Positions 1 through 9,144 are shown, numbered from the stretch's first letter. The stretch is DNA of 53,421 nucleotides from Candidatus Poribacteria bacterium (GCA_028824685.1 JAPPCZ010000054.1:1-53421), one strand, 5' to 3'. The notes: generated from the letters alone by a model not told the origin. A program made the numbers and translations.

Positions 1-3000
1 TTTTCTTTTTACCTGCTTGTCCATTTCCGTTTTCTGCATCCTTTAGTGCTTTCCCGAAATCTTCTACGGCTTTCACGAGTACGTCAAACTGCTCTGAAAG
101 GGTAGGTTCTTTTTCTGCGTCTGTCGGCGTTTCATCAGCTTGGGATTCTTCAATCTGCAGTCCTACCTCAATTGCTTTTCTCACTGATTTGGAAAAGTTA
201 GGATCGTACGCAATGTTGTCATTTGCCGCAGTAACTATGTTCACAAGAGTTGGTCGTTTTGGACGTTCAGCTTCCTTCTTTTCAGTATCTTCAGCAGTAT
301 CCGGTTTTTGATAAATTGATTCAACATATATTATACCTTCCTCAAGTGGAATAAAATACAAACTTCCACGTATAACAATATTGCTTGTTTGCAATTTCAA
401 AAATTCTTCGGATAGTCTACTGGTGATCAGGTCTTCTACATGCTTTGGGCCTTTGATTTCAGGCGTGTTGTTAAATGTATATACAATACGTTCCCCATAA
501 TGAGGATCATCGCATCGCACGACTAACCATGCTTTCATATCCAATTCTTTCCGATATGGTGTAAATGGAATCATGTTGACAAATTCAAGGTTATCTTCTC
601 CTGGCAGTCTGATCATAGCATAATACGGCATCATCTCTTGATCATCCTTCCATTTAGTACCATCCTTTGTTTTTTTACTAACACCGTATACTTCTTGTGG
701 AATCTTCAACTGGAGCCCTTTTAGGAGAAAATCTGAAGCATCCGTTACATGATAATCCTTGTACACATTTGCTTGAATTCGCGTTAGATAATCTGGAAAT
801 CGCAGATGTGATCGTAATCCTGGCGGCATTTCATCAAATCCTTTAAATAAGTTCGGAAAAGTTTTTTGGTAGGTATCCATAAGTGCTTCATTGTGCTTAA
901 CCGCATAGAAATTGACTTCACCAGTGTAAGCATTGACAATTGCTACACCAGAATTACGTATGTAATTGAACTTTTGATAACGCACTTCAGCGTCCTGAAA
1001 GCTAACTGGCACCTCGGATGTGTCATCTTCATAAAATTGTGCGTTGGGGTACCACTTACTTGTAATATAAAAATCTACGATCCACCAGAGTTGTCCATTG
1101 TCAATGACAATATAGGGATCAGGATCGTATTCCAGAAACGGAGCAATGTGCGAAATACGGTCAGATATAATCCTTTGACCACGCCGTGTTCCAACTTTAC
1201 GCCAGAACATAATACGGCTTTCCGAATGAAGAACAGAACGCTTGTTGTAAAGCATTTGGAAGTCCAAGAAACGAATAGAAAAACATAGCCTACGGAACCA
1301 CCCAGTTAACTTAACACCCCCAGGTCCGTCATAATGATACCCCTCGTCTTCATCTGTTTCAGTTGGAGAATCTTCTCCCGCCTCATTCGTAGAAGTTAGA
1401 GTTACCTCGGTTTCAAAATCATACTCGCTTACTGTTGTGTTTACGATAACATAGTCGTCTGTCATCTCGCCATAATAGATTCGGGGTTGAGCCATATTTA
1501 ATTCCGGGTAGACAGAAATTGCTTCATTTTTTAATTTTTTTGAGTTTAGTTTAACTTCTGTCCAAAAGATAGGAGATTTTTTTTCGTCTACTGCATTGGC
1601 TGGAACAACATAAACGCCATAACCGTGGGTGAATTTTAGTTTTCTGTTCCACCAGTTGCCACTCGAACCTTGAACCTGAAGATCAGGTTGAATCTCACGT
1701 GCTGCAATTAAGACTTGTCTGTACTGTTCTTTAGGATTGGATTCTCCAATACTGCCCTCATCAGTTTCCTCTGATGAGATCGTAATTTTATATCGGTCAA
1801 TATCAGTATATGGATGATAATTATGATGTCTTACATTATGTTCTGCCCGAAGAATATCATAGAGCACGCGCCGATCCCAAAGTTGAACATTTTCCAATAC
1901 CTCCCTATTCTTCTCATTATCCACTAACTCTAATGTCGCAGAACTAGCTTCGTAATCCCTTCGGATAATTTTGTTTAAATCAAAGGCATCTCGTGTAGAT
2001 TCAATATGTGTTTGTAGATATTCTTTTTCTGGCGTGAGAAAATCTGTTTGCACATTCACATAGTGTGTTACACGCGGGTAAACATGTATAAGGAAAACAT
2101 ATCCTACACACCAAGCAGCTATCGCAGCATACCATAAGACACGTTTTCTCCAGAATAAATTAATTGTTATTAGGGTCGCTATTCCAATAAGAATTGCAAT
2201 ATAAATAAGTGTTGAACCTGCAAGTTGTGCATCCATATAGAACAATCCATGCATTTTATTAAGGGAAGGTGTGGCAGATTTTGTATATACCTTACTCCAC
2301 AGATTTACATAACTTCCCCAAATACCGGATGCCAGTAACATAAGCCACAAAATAGAACCGTGGAAAACGATATTTCTTTTAACATATCCCATAGAACGCG
2401 CGTCACGACGATAGTAGAAATTATAGAGTAAACCCACAATGCCACAAGTTACCCATAGAAGAATTTGTACCCAGCGGCTGACTGCTTTATGCATTGGGAA
2501 GGAAAAGAGATAAAAATTTGTGTCTTTACCAAAAAAGAGAGTTTCCGGTATGGCATCCTGGTTAATAGCGGTATCAGTTATTTCAGTATCTGGTTTTTCA
2601 GTATCGGTTTTTTCGGCATCCAGTATTTCAGTATCAGCATTTTCGGAATTGGCAAGAACAACTTTTTCCTTTGTGGGTTGCCCCAAATAGAGAATATAAT
2701 CATCATGAAGTGACATCATTGGGATAGCAAAGAGTATTGCAAGGAGAATTGTGCAGATAAAGAAGGTGCGATGAAAGGAGACCGTCCGTTGGTGTGTCCA
2801 GCGGGAAAATTCTCGCGGCTCCGGACAGAGCCGTTTCGCTATCACAGCGTTTAAATTCATAAACGCCAACGCAACGACGAAAAATGTGAAGAAGAGTCCC
2901 CACCGTATTTTTATGATTTTCCAAAAGACGTTAGCGTAACCAGCGTTTTCAAAAAACCAGAGATGCTCCGTATAAAGATAGGAAAATGGTGACATACTGC

Positions 3001-3166
3001 TAAGCAAGGCAACACCACCTATCCCCCAAAGCAGGTATGCCTGAACTTTCAACGAAAGTTTCCGATACCAAATCCCTCGCCGGAACCGAAAGATACCCCA
3101 TACCAACGTGATCGTGACAAGAATAACATTGAAAATTAGCCATGCGATTGCAAGATCGGGAGTCAT
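1..3166 (-). CDS. UPF0182 family membrane protein (3' end cut by window)
   Basis: The frame is open from ATG at 3166 to the window edge, so at least 1055 residues are present and the stop lies outside. GAGAGG stands 8 bases before the ATG. The N-terminal third has several hydrophobic segments and the UPF0182-like motif HLWFFENAGYANVFWK. The rest is a long soluble domain that includes HGYGVYVVPANAVD and QANVYKDYHV, both typical of UPF0182/COG1615. The C-terminus is Lys/Glu-rich. UPF0182 proteins have about seven membrane segments and a large extracytoplasmic domain, and their function is unknown. An acidic five-residue repeat (see 2555-2660) sits in an early loop. The family call is secure; the function is not known. 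Confidence 0.85.
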   Translation of the reverse strand, partial: MTPDLAIAWLIFNVILVTITLVWGIFRFRRGIWYRKLSLKVQAYLLWGIGGVALLSSMSPFSYLYTEHLWFFENAGYANVFWKIIKIRWGLFFTFFVVALAFMNLNAVIAKRLCPEPREFSRWTHQRTVSFHRTFFICTILLAILFAIPMMSLHDDYILYLGQPTKEKVVLANSENADTEILDAEKTDTEKPDTEITDTAINQDAIPETLFFGKDTNFYLFSFPMHKAVSRWVQILLWVTCGIVGLLYNFYYRRDARSMGYVKRNIVFHGSILWLMLLASGIWGSYVNLWSKVYTKSATPSLNKMHGLFYMDAQLAGSTLIYIAILIGIATLITINLFWRKRVLWYAAIAAWCVGYVFLIHVYPRVTHYVNVQTDFLTPEKEYLQTHIESTRDAFDLNKIIRRDYEASSATLELVDNEKNREVLENVQLWDRRVLYDILRAEHNVRHHNYHPYTDIDRYKITISSEETDEGSIGESNPKEQYRQVLIAAREIQPDLQVQGSSGNWWNRKLKFTHGYGVYVVPANAVDEKKSPIFWTEVKLNSKKLKNEAISVYPELNMAQPRIYYGEMTDDYVIVNTTVSEYDFETEVTLTSTNEAGEDSPTETDEDEGYHYDGPGGVKLTGWFRRLCFSIRFLDFQMLYNKRSVLHSESRIMFWRKVGTRRGQRIISDRISHIAPFLEYDPDPYIVIDNGQLWWIVDFYITSKWYPNAQFYEDDTSEVPVSFQDAEVRYQKFNYIRNSGVAIVNAYTGEVNFYAVKHNEALMDTYQKTFPNLFKGFDEMPPGLRSHLRFPDYLTRIQANVYKDYHVTDASDFLLKGLQLKIPQEVYGVSKKTKDGTKWKDDQEMMPYYAMIRLPGEDNLEFVNMIPFTPYRKELDMKAWLVVRCDDPHYGERIVYTFNNTPEIKGPKHVEDLITSRLSEEFLKLQTSNIVIRGSLYFIPLEEGIIYVESIYQKPDTAEDTEKKEAERPKRPTLVNIVTAANDNIAYDPNFSKSVRKAIEVGLQIEESQADETPTDAEKEPTLSEQFDVLVKAVEDFGKALKDAENGNGQAGKKK
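2555..2660 (-). repeat. 15-bp in-frame microrepeat in the UPF0182 gene
   Basis: Short units of the type TTCAGTATC plus six bases recur about six times. On the minus strand they encode a degenerate DTE(K/I)xx repeat in a loop between membrane segments. The spacing is a multiple of three, so copy changes would keep the frame. Confidence 0.6.
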
Positions 3167-3475
3167 AAGAAAAACCTCTCTTGGTTTTTGTATGAGAGTA
3201 GTCTCAAGCACATGAAGCAAGCGGACATCTTTTGTCTAAATACCTACAACCACTTGCACACATTATTGTGCTGCGAAACGCTTTAATATAGAATACCATC
3301 ATTTTTTAGCCAATGTCAAGGCAATCATCACTGAATACATGTTTTCCGGCATAGCAGTAAATATTTCTGAAAATTTTGTTTTTCATTTTTTACATTTTTG
3401 CTATAATGTGATAGTTGCAAGATGGACTTGCAAGTTACGACTTATACTCACCCATAATAAGCAAGGAGGCTTGTT
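3167..3475. other. Intergenic region between divergent genes
   Basis: This 309-base AT-rich stretch separates the UPF0182 gene from the divergent DUF5069 gene. I see the extended -10 box at 3399-3407 and no open frame, RNA gene or strong repeat. Confidence 0.5.
3399..3407 (+). promoter_or_regulatory. Extended -10 promoter element for the DUF5069 gene
   Basis: TGCTATAAT is a perfect extended -10 (TGnTATAAT). No good -35 lies at 17 bases, as expected for extended -10 promoters. It would give a leader of about 60 bases. Confidence 0.5.
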
Positions 3476-3931
3476 ATGTTTGGAAGAAAAAAGAAAACGG
3501 CAATGATTCCGACAATTAGTTCTGGGGTCTCAGGCCCCCTCGGCGTGTTGCATCTTCCTCGGTTTTGGTCAAAAGTTCTGATGGATGCCAAGGGGGTCCT
3601 CCATGAAGATTATCCTGCATGTGGAGCAGGGTACGATCAGATGGTGTTAGACGGGCTTGGGCTTGATAAAGACGCTACACTGGCATATATCCAAGACAAT
3701 TCACCCAGCTATCCGCAATTTGAAGCGTGGGTTTTGGAGCAGAGCGGCGGTAGCCTTGATGCTGACGCTGTTGCTGAGTTGAACGCCGCAATTGAGGGGT
3801 ACCATCACGATGACGATACCCGTCAAAGCATTCTTGGTGCAAGCGGTATTGAAGATGATGGTAGTATTTTAGATGCCGTTAATCTAAATAACCTTGATGA
3901 TTGGTATGAATTTCATGCAAGTTTAGATTAA
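3476..3931 (+). CDS. DUF5069 domain protein
   Basis: This is a 151-residue soluble protein preceded by a strong AAGGAGG site 6 bases before ATG. Residues about 26-95 carry the pattern of DUF5069: LPRFWSKVLMDAKG, then a conserved acidic/aromatic stretch, then YDQMVLDGLGLD and a Trp-containing helix (FEAWVLEQ). The C-terminal half is acidic with no recognised motif. No signal peptide or membrane segment is seen. DUF5069 has no established biochemical role. The gene is monocistronic and ends at a strong hairpin shared with the convergent oxidoreductase gene. Confidence 0.65.
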   Translation: MFGRKKKTAMIPTISSGVSGPLGVLHLPRFWSKVLMDAKGVLHEDYPACGAGYDQMVLDGLGLDKDATLAYIQDNSPSYPQFEAWVLEQSGGSLDADAVAELNAAIEGYHHDDDTRQSILGASGIEDDGSILDAVNLNNLDDWYEFHASLD

Positions 3932-3937
3932 ATGTTT

Positions 3938-3984
3938 AGACATCTCCATGTAGGCACGAACAAGGCACCTACATGGAGATGTCT
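3938..3984. terminator. Strong hairpin between convergent genes
   Basis: A perfect 17-bp stem (AGACATCTCCATGTAGG and its complement) encloses a 13-base loop. It lies 7 bases after the DUF5069 stop and downstream of the oxidoreductase gene on the other strand, so it probably stops transcription from both sides. There is only a short T-run, so factor-independent function is inferred. Confidence 0.55.
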
Positions 3985-4230
3985 GTTTTCGTAGTCCCTG
4001 TTTGTCTCTGTCATTAGGCCGCTTATCGTGTTAACAACAGTCCGTTGACGAACAATTGTTGCAATTTTCCGCTTCTGTTGTCAGTTCGATGTAGGCACGA
4101 ACAAGGCACCTACATGGAGATATCTGTTTTCGTAGTCCCTGTTTGTCTCTGTCATTAGGCCGCTTATCGTGTTAACAACAGTCCGTTGACGAACAATTGT
4201 TGCAATTTTCCGCTTCTGTTGTCAGTTCGA
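3949..4230. repeat. 141-bp tandem duplication covering the 3' end of the oxidoreductase gene
   Basis: Positions 3949-4089 and 4090-4230 are identical except for one base (GAGATGTCTG versus GAGATATCTG). The unit holds most of the terminator hairpin and the last 57 bases of the MocA-type gene. Only the second copy is joined to the gene. In that copy the left hairpin arm is cut to 7 bp, so the full 17-bp hairpin survives only in the distal copy. The near identity points to a recent event. Confidence 0.95.
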
Positions 4231-5260
4231 TTGCCTTACCCGTTTCAGAGGATTCGAGACCTGCAAGCAGGATTTCAGTAACATGCCGCGCCGTGTAGAC
4301 ATTGGAGAGAGGTGGTTGCGTCCCTTCGCGAATATGTTCGGCAAAATGTGCATGCATTCCACTCGGTGCAACATCGCCACAGTCAATTGCTTTGGTGTCA
4401 ACCGGGGCATGTTCTCGGGTATAAGAGGTAGGTGTCCATTGCGTAAGCGCAGCACCGTCTTTGCCGGGCATCGTGAACTTGCCGGCAGTACCGTGTATAC
4501 TTGATTCACCAGTTCGTGCAGGATCGCACCAACTGGTTTCTGCTGTGACAATACCACCCGATTGCATTTCAAGTACAAGCGTTGCAACATCTTCTAATTC
4601 TGTTGGCTTGTCGAAAGTGGAAACGAAACCTGTTACGCGTTTAAAAGTGCCGAGCATAGCAACGAGTCCAGAAACAGCGTAAACACCCATATCAAAGAGC
4701 GCACCGACACTCGCTTGTTTGGCATCGAAAAACCACAAATCGTCTCCAGATTCACCGAAAATATCACGGATTTCAGCATAGTATATTTCAGGACCGCCAT
4801 GGCTACTCCGCATTCTTGCACCTGACACACGCCCGATGGCATTTTCTTCGATGAGTTGACGAACTTTATAGATACCCGCACTGAAATGTGGGAGACACAT
4901 GACCGTTTTACCACTCGCTTCAGCAGCATCAACAAACTGATTCGCTTCATCCATATCGCCGCAGAGCGGTTTTTGCATCAACACATGTTTGCCTGCTTCC
5001 AACGCTTTAACGCCCCACGAAACATGTAAGGGATGCGGCGTGCCGACGAGGATAGCGTCAAGCGTATCGTCTGCTATAATTGCATCATAATCCTGTGTCC
5101 AACGTGGAATATCAAATTCTTGACACTGATGTTTAAGGCGGTGTTCACGTCTACCGCCAATAACAACGATTTCAAAATCGTCTCCATTTTTCAAATCAGG
5201 TAGATGCATCCGGCAGACAATGCCACCAGCACCAATAACACCGAGTTTAAATTTATCCAT
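4172..5260 (-). CDS. GFO/IDH/MocA family NAD(P)-dependent oxidoreductase with Cys-rich tail
   Basis: This 362-residue protein has an N-terminal Rossmann motif (GVIGAGGIVCRMH, residues 8-19). The family's EKP motif appears as MQKPLC with the catalytic-type Lys at 97, and FDMGVY follows in the C-terminal alpha/beta domain. The family oxidises or reduces sugars, inositols and related compounds with a nicotinamide cofactor; the substrate cannot be read here. The last 10 residues are CNNCSSTDCC, a four-Cys tail not usual for the family that might bind metal. AGAAGGA lies about 12 bases before ATG. Its start is only 21 bases from the divergent SpoU gene. Its 3' end lies in the tandem duplication. 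Confidence 0.85.
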   Translation of the reverse strand: MDKFKLGVIGAGGIVCRMHLPDLKNGDDFEIVVIGGRREHRLKHQCQEFDIPRWTQDYDAIIADDTLDAILVGTPHPLHVSWGVKALEAGKHVLMQKPLCGDMDEANQFVDAAEASGKTVMCLPHFSAGIYKVRQLIEENAIGRVSGARMRSSHGGPEIYYAEIRDIFGESGDDLWFFDAKQASVGALFDMGVYAVSGLVAMLGTFKRVTGFVSTFDKPTELEDVATLVLEMQSGGIVTAETSWCDPARTGESSIHGTAGKFTMPGKDGAALTQWTPTSYTREHAPVDTKAIDCGDVAPSGMHAHFAEHIREGTQPPLSNVYTARHVTEILLAGLESSETGKAIELTTEAENCNNCSSTDCC

Positions 5261-5281
5261 AGTTCTAATAATTCCTTCTAA

Positions 5282-5791
5282 ATGAAACAGTTACGAAATA
5301 AATCACTTAAACACTTTTTAAGACAGTCAGGTCCTCCAACAGTCGAACTCGTTTTTGTTCTACAAGACGTTGAAGACCCAGTTAATGTCGGGGCAACCTT
5401 CAGGATTGCCGATGCATGCGGCATTCACGAGATTGTGTTAGCAGGTATTAGTGCACATCCACCCCACCCGACTATCGCAGGTATTGGGCGAGGCACACAT
5501 CGCCGAGTTCCATGGCACACAACCAAATATGCTGCAGATGCTATTAAAAAATATAAAGAAGATGGTTATCTCGCGTGTGCCTTAGAAGTTGCCTCGGATG
5601 CAGTGCCTTATCATACAGTTGAATATCCTGAGAAAGTATGCCTGATTGTTGGAAATGAATACCGTGGCATTTCCCGACGCACATTTGAGGTTTGCGATAT
5701 GGCAATTTTCCTACCGATGTATGGTAAAGTCGGTTCCTTGAATGTGCACGTCGCACTCGCAGTTGCTACATACCATATTCTACATAAATGA
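5282..5791 (+). CDS. SpoU/TrmH family RNA 2'-O-methyltransferase
   Basis: This 169-residue protein has the three SPOUT motifs: NVGATFRIADACGI (35-48), LIVGNEYRGIS (121-131) and LPMYGKVGSLNVHVALA (144-160). These form the trefoil-knot SAM site of enzymes that methylate the 2'-hydroxyl of tRNA or rRNA ribose. The length fits the minimal catalytic domain, with no substrate-binding extension. In motif 3 a His replaces the more usual Ser (SLNVH for SLNVS). No clear ribosome binding site precedes ATG, and the divergent oxidoreductase start is 21 bases away, so the leader must be short. The exact RNA target is not predictable. Confidence 0.88.
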   Translation: MKQLRNKSLKHFLRQSGPPTVELVFVLQDVEDPVNVGATFRIADACGIHEIVLAGISAHPPHPTIAGIGRGTHRRVPWHTTKYAADAIKKYKEDGYLACALEVASDAVPYHTVEYPEKVCLIVGNEYRGISRRTFEVCDMAIFLPMYGKVGSLNVHVALAVATYHILHK

Positions 5792-5871
5792 TGCTTACAC
5801 ATTATCAATTTTATGTCAACTATTTGGCGTAAGTCCTGAGTAAAACAGCATAGATATTTTACTTTACTGCT

Positions 5872-6153
5872 TCAGAATCTATTTTTCATAGGATTTAGCA
5901 CATCCAAAGGACTCCAAACGCCCTTTTTTTCTTCTATTTTCTTCATCAAATGTCTATATGCAGTGATAGCTTCATTCTCATCCACATATCTTGCTATGTT
6001 TACTCTTCTAATTTTTTCATTCTGTATTGGAACTAATGCCGCAAGTGTAAAATGATCACCGTCAGGAATAACAAGTATTTGCACACACATATCAACATTA
6101 ATTGCAGAGACAATTGCATTATATTTTGTATCGTCTAAATCTGTTATAAACAT
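5872..6153 (-). CDS. Hypothetical small protein
   Basis: This 93-residue protein starts with MFITDLDDTKYN. The frame is open further upstream, but TAGGAGAG about 8 bases before the ATG at 6153 decides the start. It has alternating beta-like and helical segments (VQILVIPDGDHFTLAALVP, then a charged helix HLMKKIEEKK). No signal peptide, membrane segment or known motif was found. It stands alone between the SpoU and DUF1080 genes. I do not recognise its family. Confidence 0.55.
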   Translation of the reverse strand: MFITDLDDTKYNAIVSAINVDMCVQILVIPDGDHFTLAALVPIQNEKIRRVNIARYVDENEAITAYRHLMKKIEEKKGVWSPLDVLNPMKNRF

Positions 6154-6331
6154 TCTCAATTCTCTCCTAAAAAACTTCAGTCCGTATGTTAGATTAAGGA
6201 TACGTGAAACCAACAAATTTCCAAAGAGGTGTAACGAATCGCACGACTATGAATACAACGAATCCAAAATAAAATGTACTGCTACTTTAGATTTTACAAT
6301 AATCGTAAATCAAGAATTGATTCGTTCCTTC

Positions 6332-6991
6332 TTAGCCGTCAATAGGCGTTAATACAACGTTGCGATACGCAACAGGACCGTGATCACCTTGTAACAACAG
6401 AGGACCAGTAGCCGCTTCATCTGGTAACATCGCACCGCGTGTGACTCCTGCCATTTCAACATTTTCATGGATTATTTGCCCATTCCACACAACTTTGACG
6501 AAAGTAGCATTGGCAGTTTTATTATTGTTTGCATCGAATCTTGGGGCGCGGAAGGTTATGTAATAAGTTTGCCATTCACCCGGGGGTTTGCTTGCATTGA
6601 CACGTGGTGGAACGCCATCAACAGGTTTATTGTCAATCCAACGACAATAAACGCCTCCACATGTCCCATAGTGCAGTTCCGTTGCGCCCCAACTATCCAA
6701 TATCTGAATCTCATACCTACCCATTACGTAAACACCTGAGTTTGAACCTTCCGACACCATAAATTCAACGTGCAGTTCACAATCACCGTGTTCATATTCT
6801 GTATAGAGATCGGCTGTTCGTCCTGTGGGACCGTTGTAGAAAATGCCTTCGCCGTGTGTTGCTGCTAACAACTTATTGTCGTCTGGATTGAGTGCGACAT
6901 TACCGATTGCAGACCATGCATGTTCCGTAGCACCGCCTCTCGCATGCCAATCCTCCAGATCCTTACCATTAAAGAGAGCAATTTGGGACAT
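6332..6991 (-). CDS. DUF1080 protein (3-keto-disaccharide hydrolase family)
   Basis: This 219-residue protein has the DUF1080 landmarks in order: LFNGKDLEDW near the start, SNSGVYVMGRYEIQILDS in the middle and GPLLLQGDHGPVAYRNV near the C-terminus. The fold is a concanavalin-like jelly roll. Characterised members hydrolyse 3-keto-disaccharides and related oxidised glycosides, acting after MocA-type dehydrogenases. No signal peptide is visible, although many relatives are exported. AGGAGATATTTT directly precedes ATG. It diverges from the multiheme cytochrome gene across 176 bases. Specific substrate unknown. Confidence 0.85.
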   Translation of the reverse strand: MSQIALFNGKDLEDWHARGGATEHAWSAIGNVALNPDDNKLLAATHGEGIFYNGPTGRTADLYTEYEHGDCELHVEFMVSEGSNSGVYVMGRYEIQILDSWGATELHYGTCGGVYCRWIDNKPVDGVPPRVNASKPPGEWQTYYITFRAPRFDANNNKTANATFVKVVWNGQIIHENVEMAGVTRGAMLPDEAATGPLLLQGDHGPVAYRNVVLTPIDG

Positions 6992-7167
6992 AAAATATCT
7001 CCTATGTAAATGTGTTAGATACTTTAAAGTATTTACCTAAAATTTATCATTGACAAATTTTGAAATATAACATATCTTATAAAGAATAATCAGTAGTTTT
7101 AATTTTACCTTGAATATCAAGAAACTGAAGCAAAACAATTATATTTCAGACAATTAAAGTAAAGTTT

Positions 7168-8103
7168 ATGAAACAAGCATTTCTATTTCTATTTTTATCC
7201 CTATTGATGGGATCGCTCGTTGTTTTCAAAATTGCCTCACTTCAAGCAGATACTGCGGATACTGCAGGCGCACAAGAAAGCACTTCAGAGACTATAAAAA
7301 CACCTTTTGCCGAAGGATGCAACAAATGTCACGGAGACGAAGCCTCTTACAAAGAATGGACTCAAGCGGGGCATTCACATGCCCTTGTCAATCTCCTTGA
7401 AGGACCGTATGAGGTACAGACCTCTTGTCTGAGTTGCCACTCTTCTGGGTATACCACGTTTGCCGAGCAAGGCATTCCAGGACACCCGTATAACGAAAAG
7501 ACAGCAGTCAATGCAGTTGCTTGTTCTTCCTGCCATTCCCATGCCAGTAAAGAGGAACATCTGTTGGTAATGCCTGCAAAAAAATTATGTGTCACCTGCC
7601 ACAAAATGGACTGTGGATGTGCTGGTGCTGGTATCGTTCACCAATCGCAAGCAGAGATGTTTTTAGGGCGTGAAGGCGCAGGCGTTAAACGGATGCCATC
7701 GCCGCACGTGCGCGCCATGAAAAAACGTTGTGTTCACTGCCACATGGCAAAAAATGACCCCAAAAAAGACGACAAAGAACCTGTCGTAAAACATGGTGGC
7801 CATACCTTCAAGGCGGACTTTTCAACTTGTAGTAGTGCAGGATGCCATGATAGTGCTGATAATGATATGGCGGTAAAACTCCCCCTATATCGTGCTGAAA
7901 TTGAGGCAAAGATGAAGGAAGTCAAAACAATGCTGGACAACGCAGCAGACAAAACCTCACAAGCCTATAAAGATGCAAAGTTAAACTATGACATGGTGAA
8001 AGGAGACAGCGGCTATGGGCTACATAATATCCCTTATGCCCGTGCTTTGTTAGAGCATAGTCTCTCTCTAAAACCGCAGTTAAATCCTGCTGAAAACCAG
8101 TAG
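7168..8103 (+). CDS. Exported multiheme c-type cytochrome
   Basis: This 311-residue protein starts with an uncleaved-anchor or signal sequence (hydrophobic residues 4-20). Five canonical CXXCH heme sites occur (Cys51, 87, 119, 141 and 188). A sixth possible site, CSSAGCH at 221-227, has four residues between the cysteines. The arrangement recalls tetra- to octaheme cytochromes of the c554/NrfB type, and it acts in the periplasm. The C-terminal 80 residues are a charged helix pair without heme sites. No clear ribosome binding site precedes ATG. Neighbours do not identify an electron donor or acceptor, so the pathway is unknown. Confidence 0.85.
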   Translation: MKQAFLFLFLSLLMGSLVVFKIASLQADTADTAGAQESTSETIKTPFAEGCNKCHGDEASYKEWTQAGHSHALVNLLEGPYEVQTSCLSCHSSGYTTFAEQGIPGHPYNEKTAVNAVACSSCHSHASKEEHLLVMPAKKLCVTCHKMDCGCAGAGIVHQSQAEMFLGREGAGVKRMPSPHVRAMKKRCVHCHMAKNDPKKDDKEPVVKHGGHTFKADFSTCSSAGCHDSADNDMAVKLPLYRAEIEAKMKEVKTMLDNAADKTSQAYKDAKLNYDMVKGDSGYGLHNIPYARALLEHSLSLKPQLNPAENQ

Positions 8104-8135
8104 ATGTTATTGACAATGATTTAGCAAACGTGGCT

Positions 8136-8972
8136 TTAACTGGCACCGTTTGTTGCCGATTTCAACGGAACATCTTGATCTTGCGGAATATAATAGCTTA
8201 ACGGGTCGCTGACAACACCGAGCAGTTGCTTCTGAATCGGATTACATTTGGCAACCAATTCATCCGGCATTTGTATATAATCCATCGGTTTGACCCAACG
8301 GTAGGCATATCCCATAAAGATCGTTTTACGTGGAAAACCTGCCCAATTTTTTCCGATGCCGTGATACGTCCGTTGTTCAAAGAGGAACGCATCACCAGCA
8401 TTGACGTTCATGGAAATCGCACCACGTGCCCCACCTGTTTCAGGATCACGGGCGGGCATACCTTTTAATCGGTTGCTTCCCGGTACTAATACTGTTGCAC
8501 CTGAGGCAGGGTCAGACTGGTCACTGATAGCATACGCTATCTTGAGCAGAATGCGTGGGTGCGGTTCCTGCATCTCGCGATATGACGTTCCACCATCACG
8601 ATGAAGTCCAATCTTGGGCTTGGCATCGTCGGGTGGCTCCTCTTTTGAAGGGAGCACAATCAAGTGTGACGTAATCATCTGTATGTTCCAATTCAAAACG
8701 CCACAAGCATAAGGGAAAGTTTTGTGCCAGTCGAGAAGTTGGAGAAATGCCTCATGATGCGTAATGCAATTACGTAGATTGAGTTTACCATCTGGATCCA
8801 GATTTTCCGCTGCTGATTCCTTCTCGAAAACTTCATCAACGGCAGCGTCAATTTCCGCCACGACATCTGGTGGCAAGGCATTTTTAATTAAGAGATAGCC
8901 GTTATCATCAACAAACTGTTTTTGCTCAGACGTAAGGACTACCGCCTCAGACAAATCGTTTATCGTATCCAT
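8136..8972 (-). CDS. Phytanoyl-CoA dioxygenase (PhyH) family protein
   Basis: This 278-residue protein is a likely Fe(II)/2-oxoglutarate-dependent hydroxylase. The iron triad is visible as His124 and Asp126 (LHRDGGTS) and His204 (RTYHGIGKN); Arg215 (FPRKT) would bind 2-oxoglutarate. AAGGA 7 bases before the ATG at 8972 sets the start. An upstream TTG at 9005, with AGGATA ahead of it, is the alternative. It is convergent with the cytochrome gene, 32 bases away. PhyH proteins are highly expanded in Poribacteria, mostly with unknown substrates. No signal peptide. Confidence 0.85.
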   Translation of the reverse strand: MDTINDLSEAVVLTSEQKQFVDDNGYLLIKNALPPDVVAEIDAAVDEVFEKESAAENLDPDGKLNLRNCITHHEAFLQLLDWHKTFPYACGVLNWNIQMITSHLIVLPSKEEPPDDAKPKIGLHRDGGTSYREMQEPHPRILLKIAYAISDQSDPASGATVLVPGSNRLKGMPARDPETGGARGAISMNVNAGDAFLFEQRTYHGIGKNWAGFPRKTIFMGYAYRWVKPMDYIQMPDELVAKCNPIQKQLLGVVSDPLSYYIPQDQDVPLKSATNGAS

Positions 8973-9144
8973 TTTTTCATCCTTTTTAGACATGTCTAAA
9001 TTCAATTTATGTATCCTATTTGGGACGCTTGATCATCCTATAGTTTTAAAGTATACAAGGATTTACTGAAAATCTCAAGTAAATTTTAGGCACTCTCAGC
9101 ACGCTGCAGCTTAAGGCTACAAAGCGGAAAGTTCTGAATCAATT

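Noticed and set aside
866..1288. 140-codon plus-strand frame
   Set aside because: It is antisense to the well-supported UPF0182 reading frame and has no family features.
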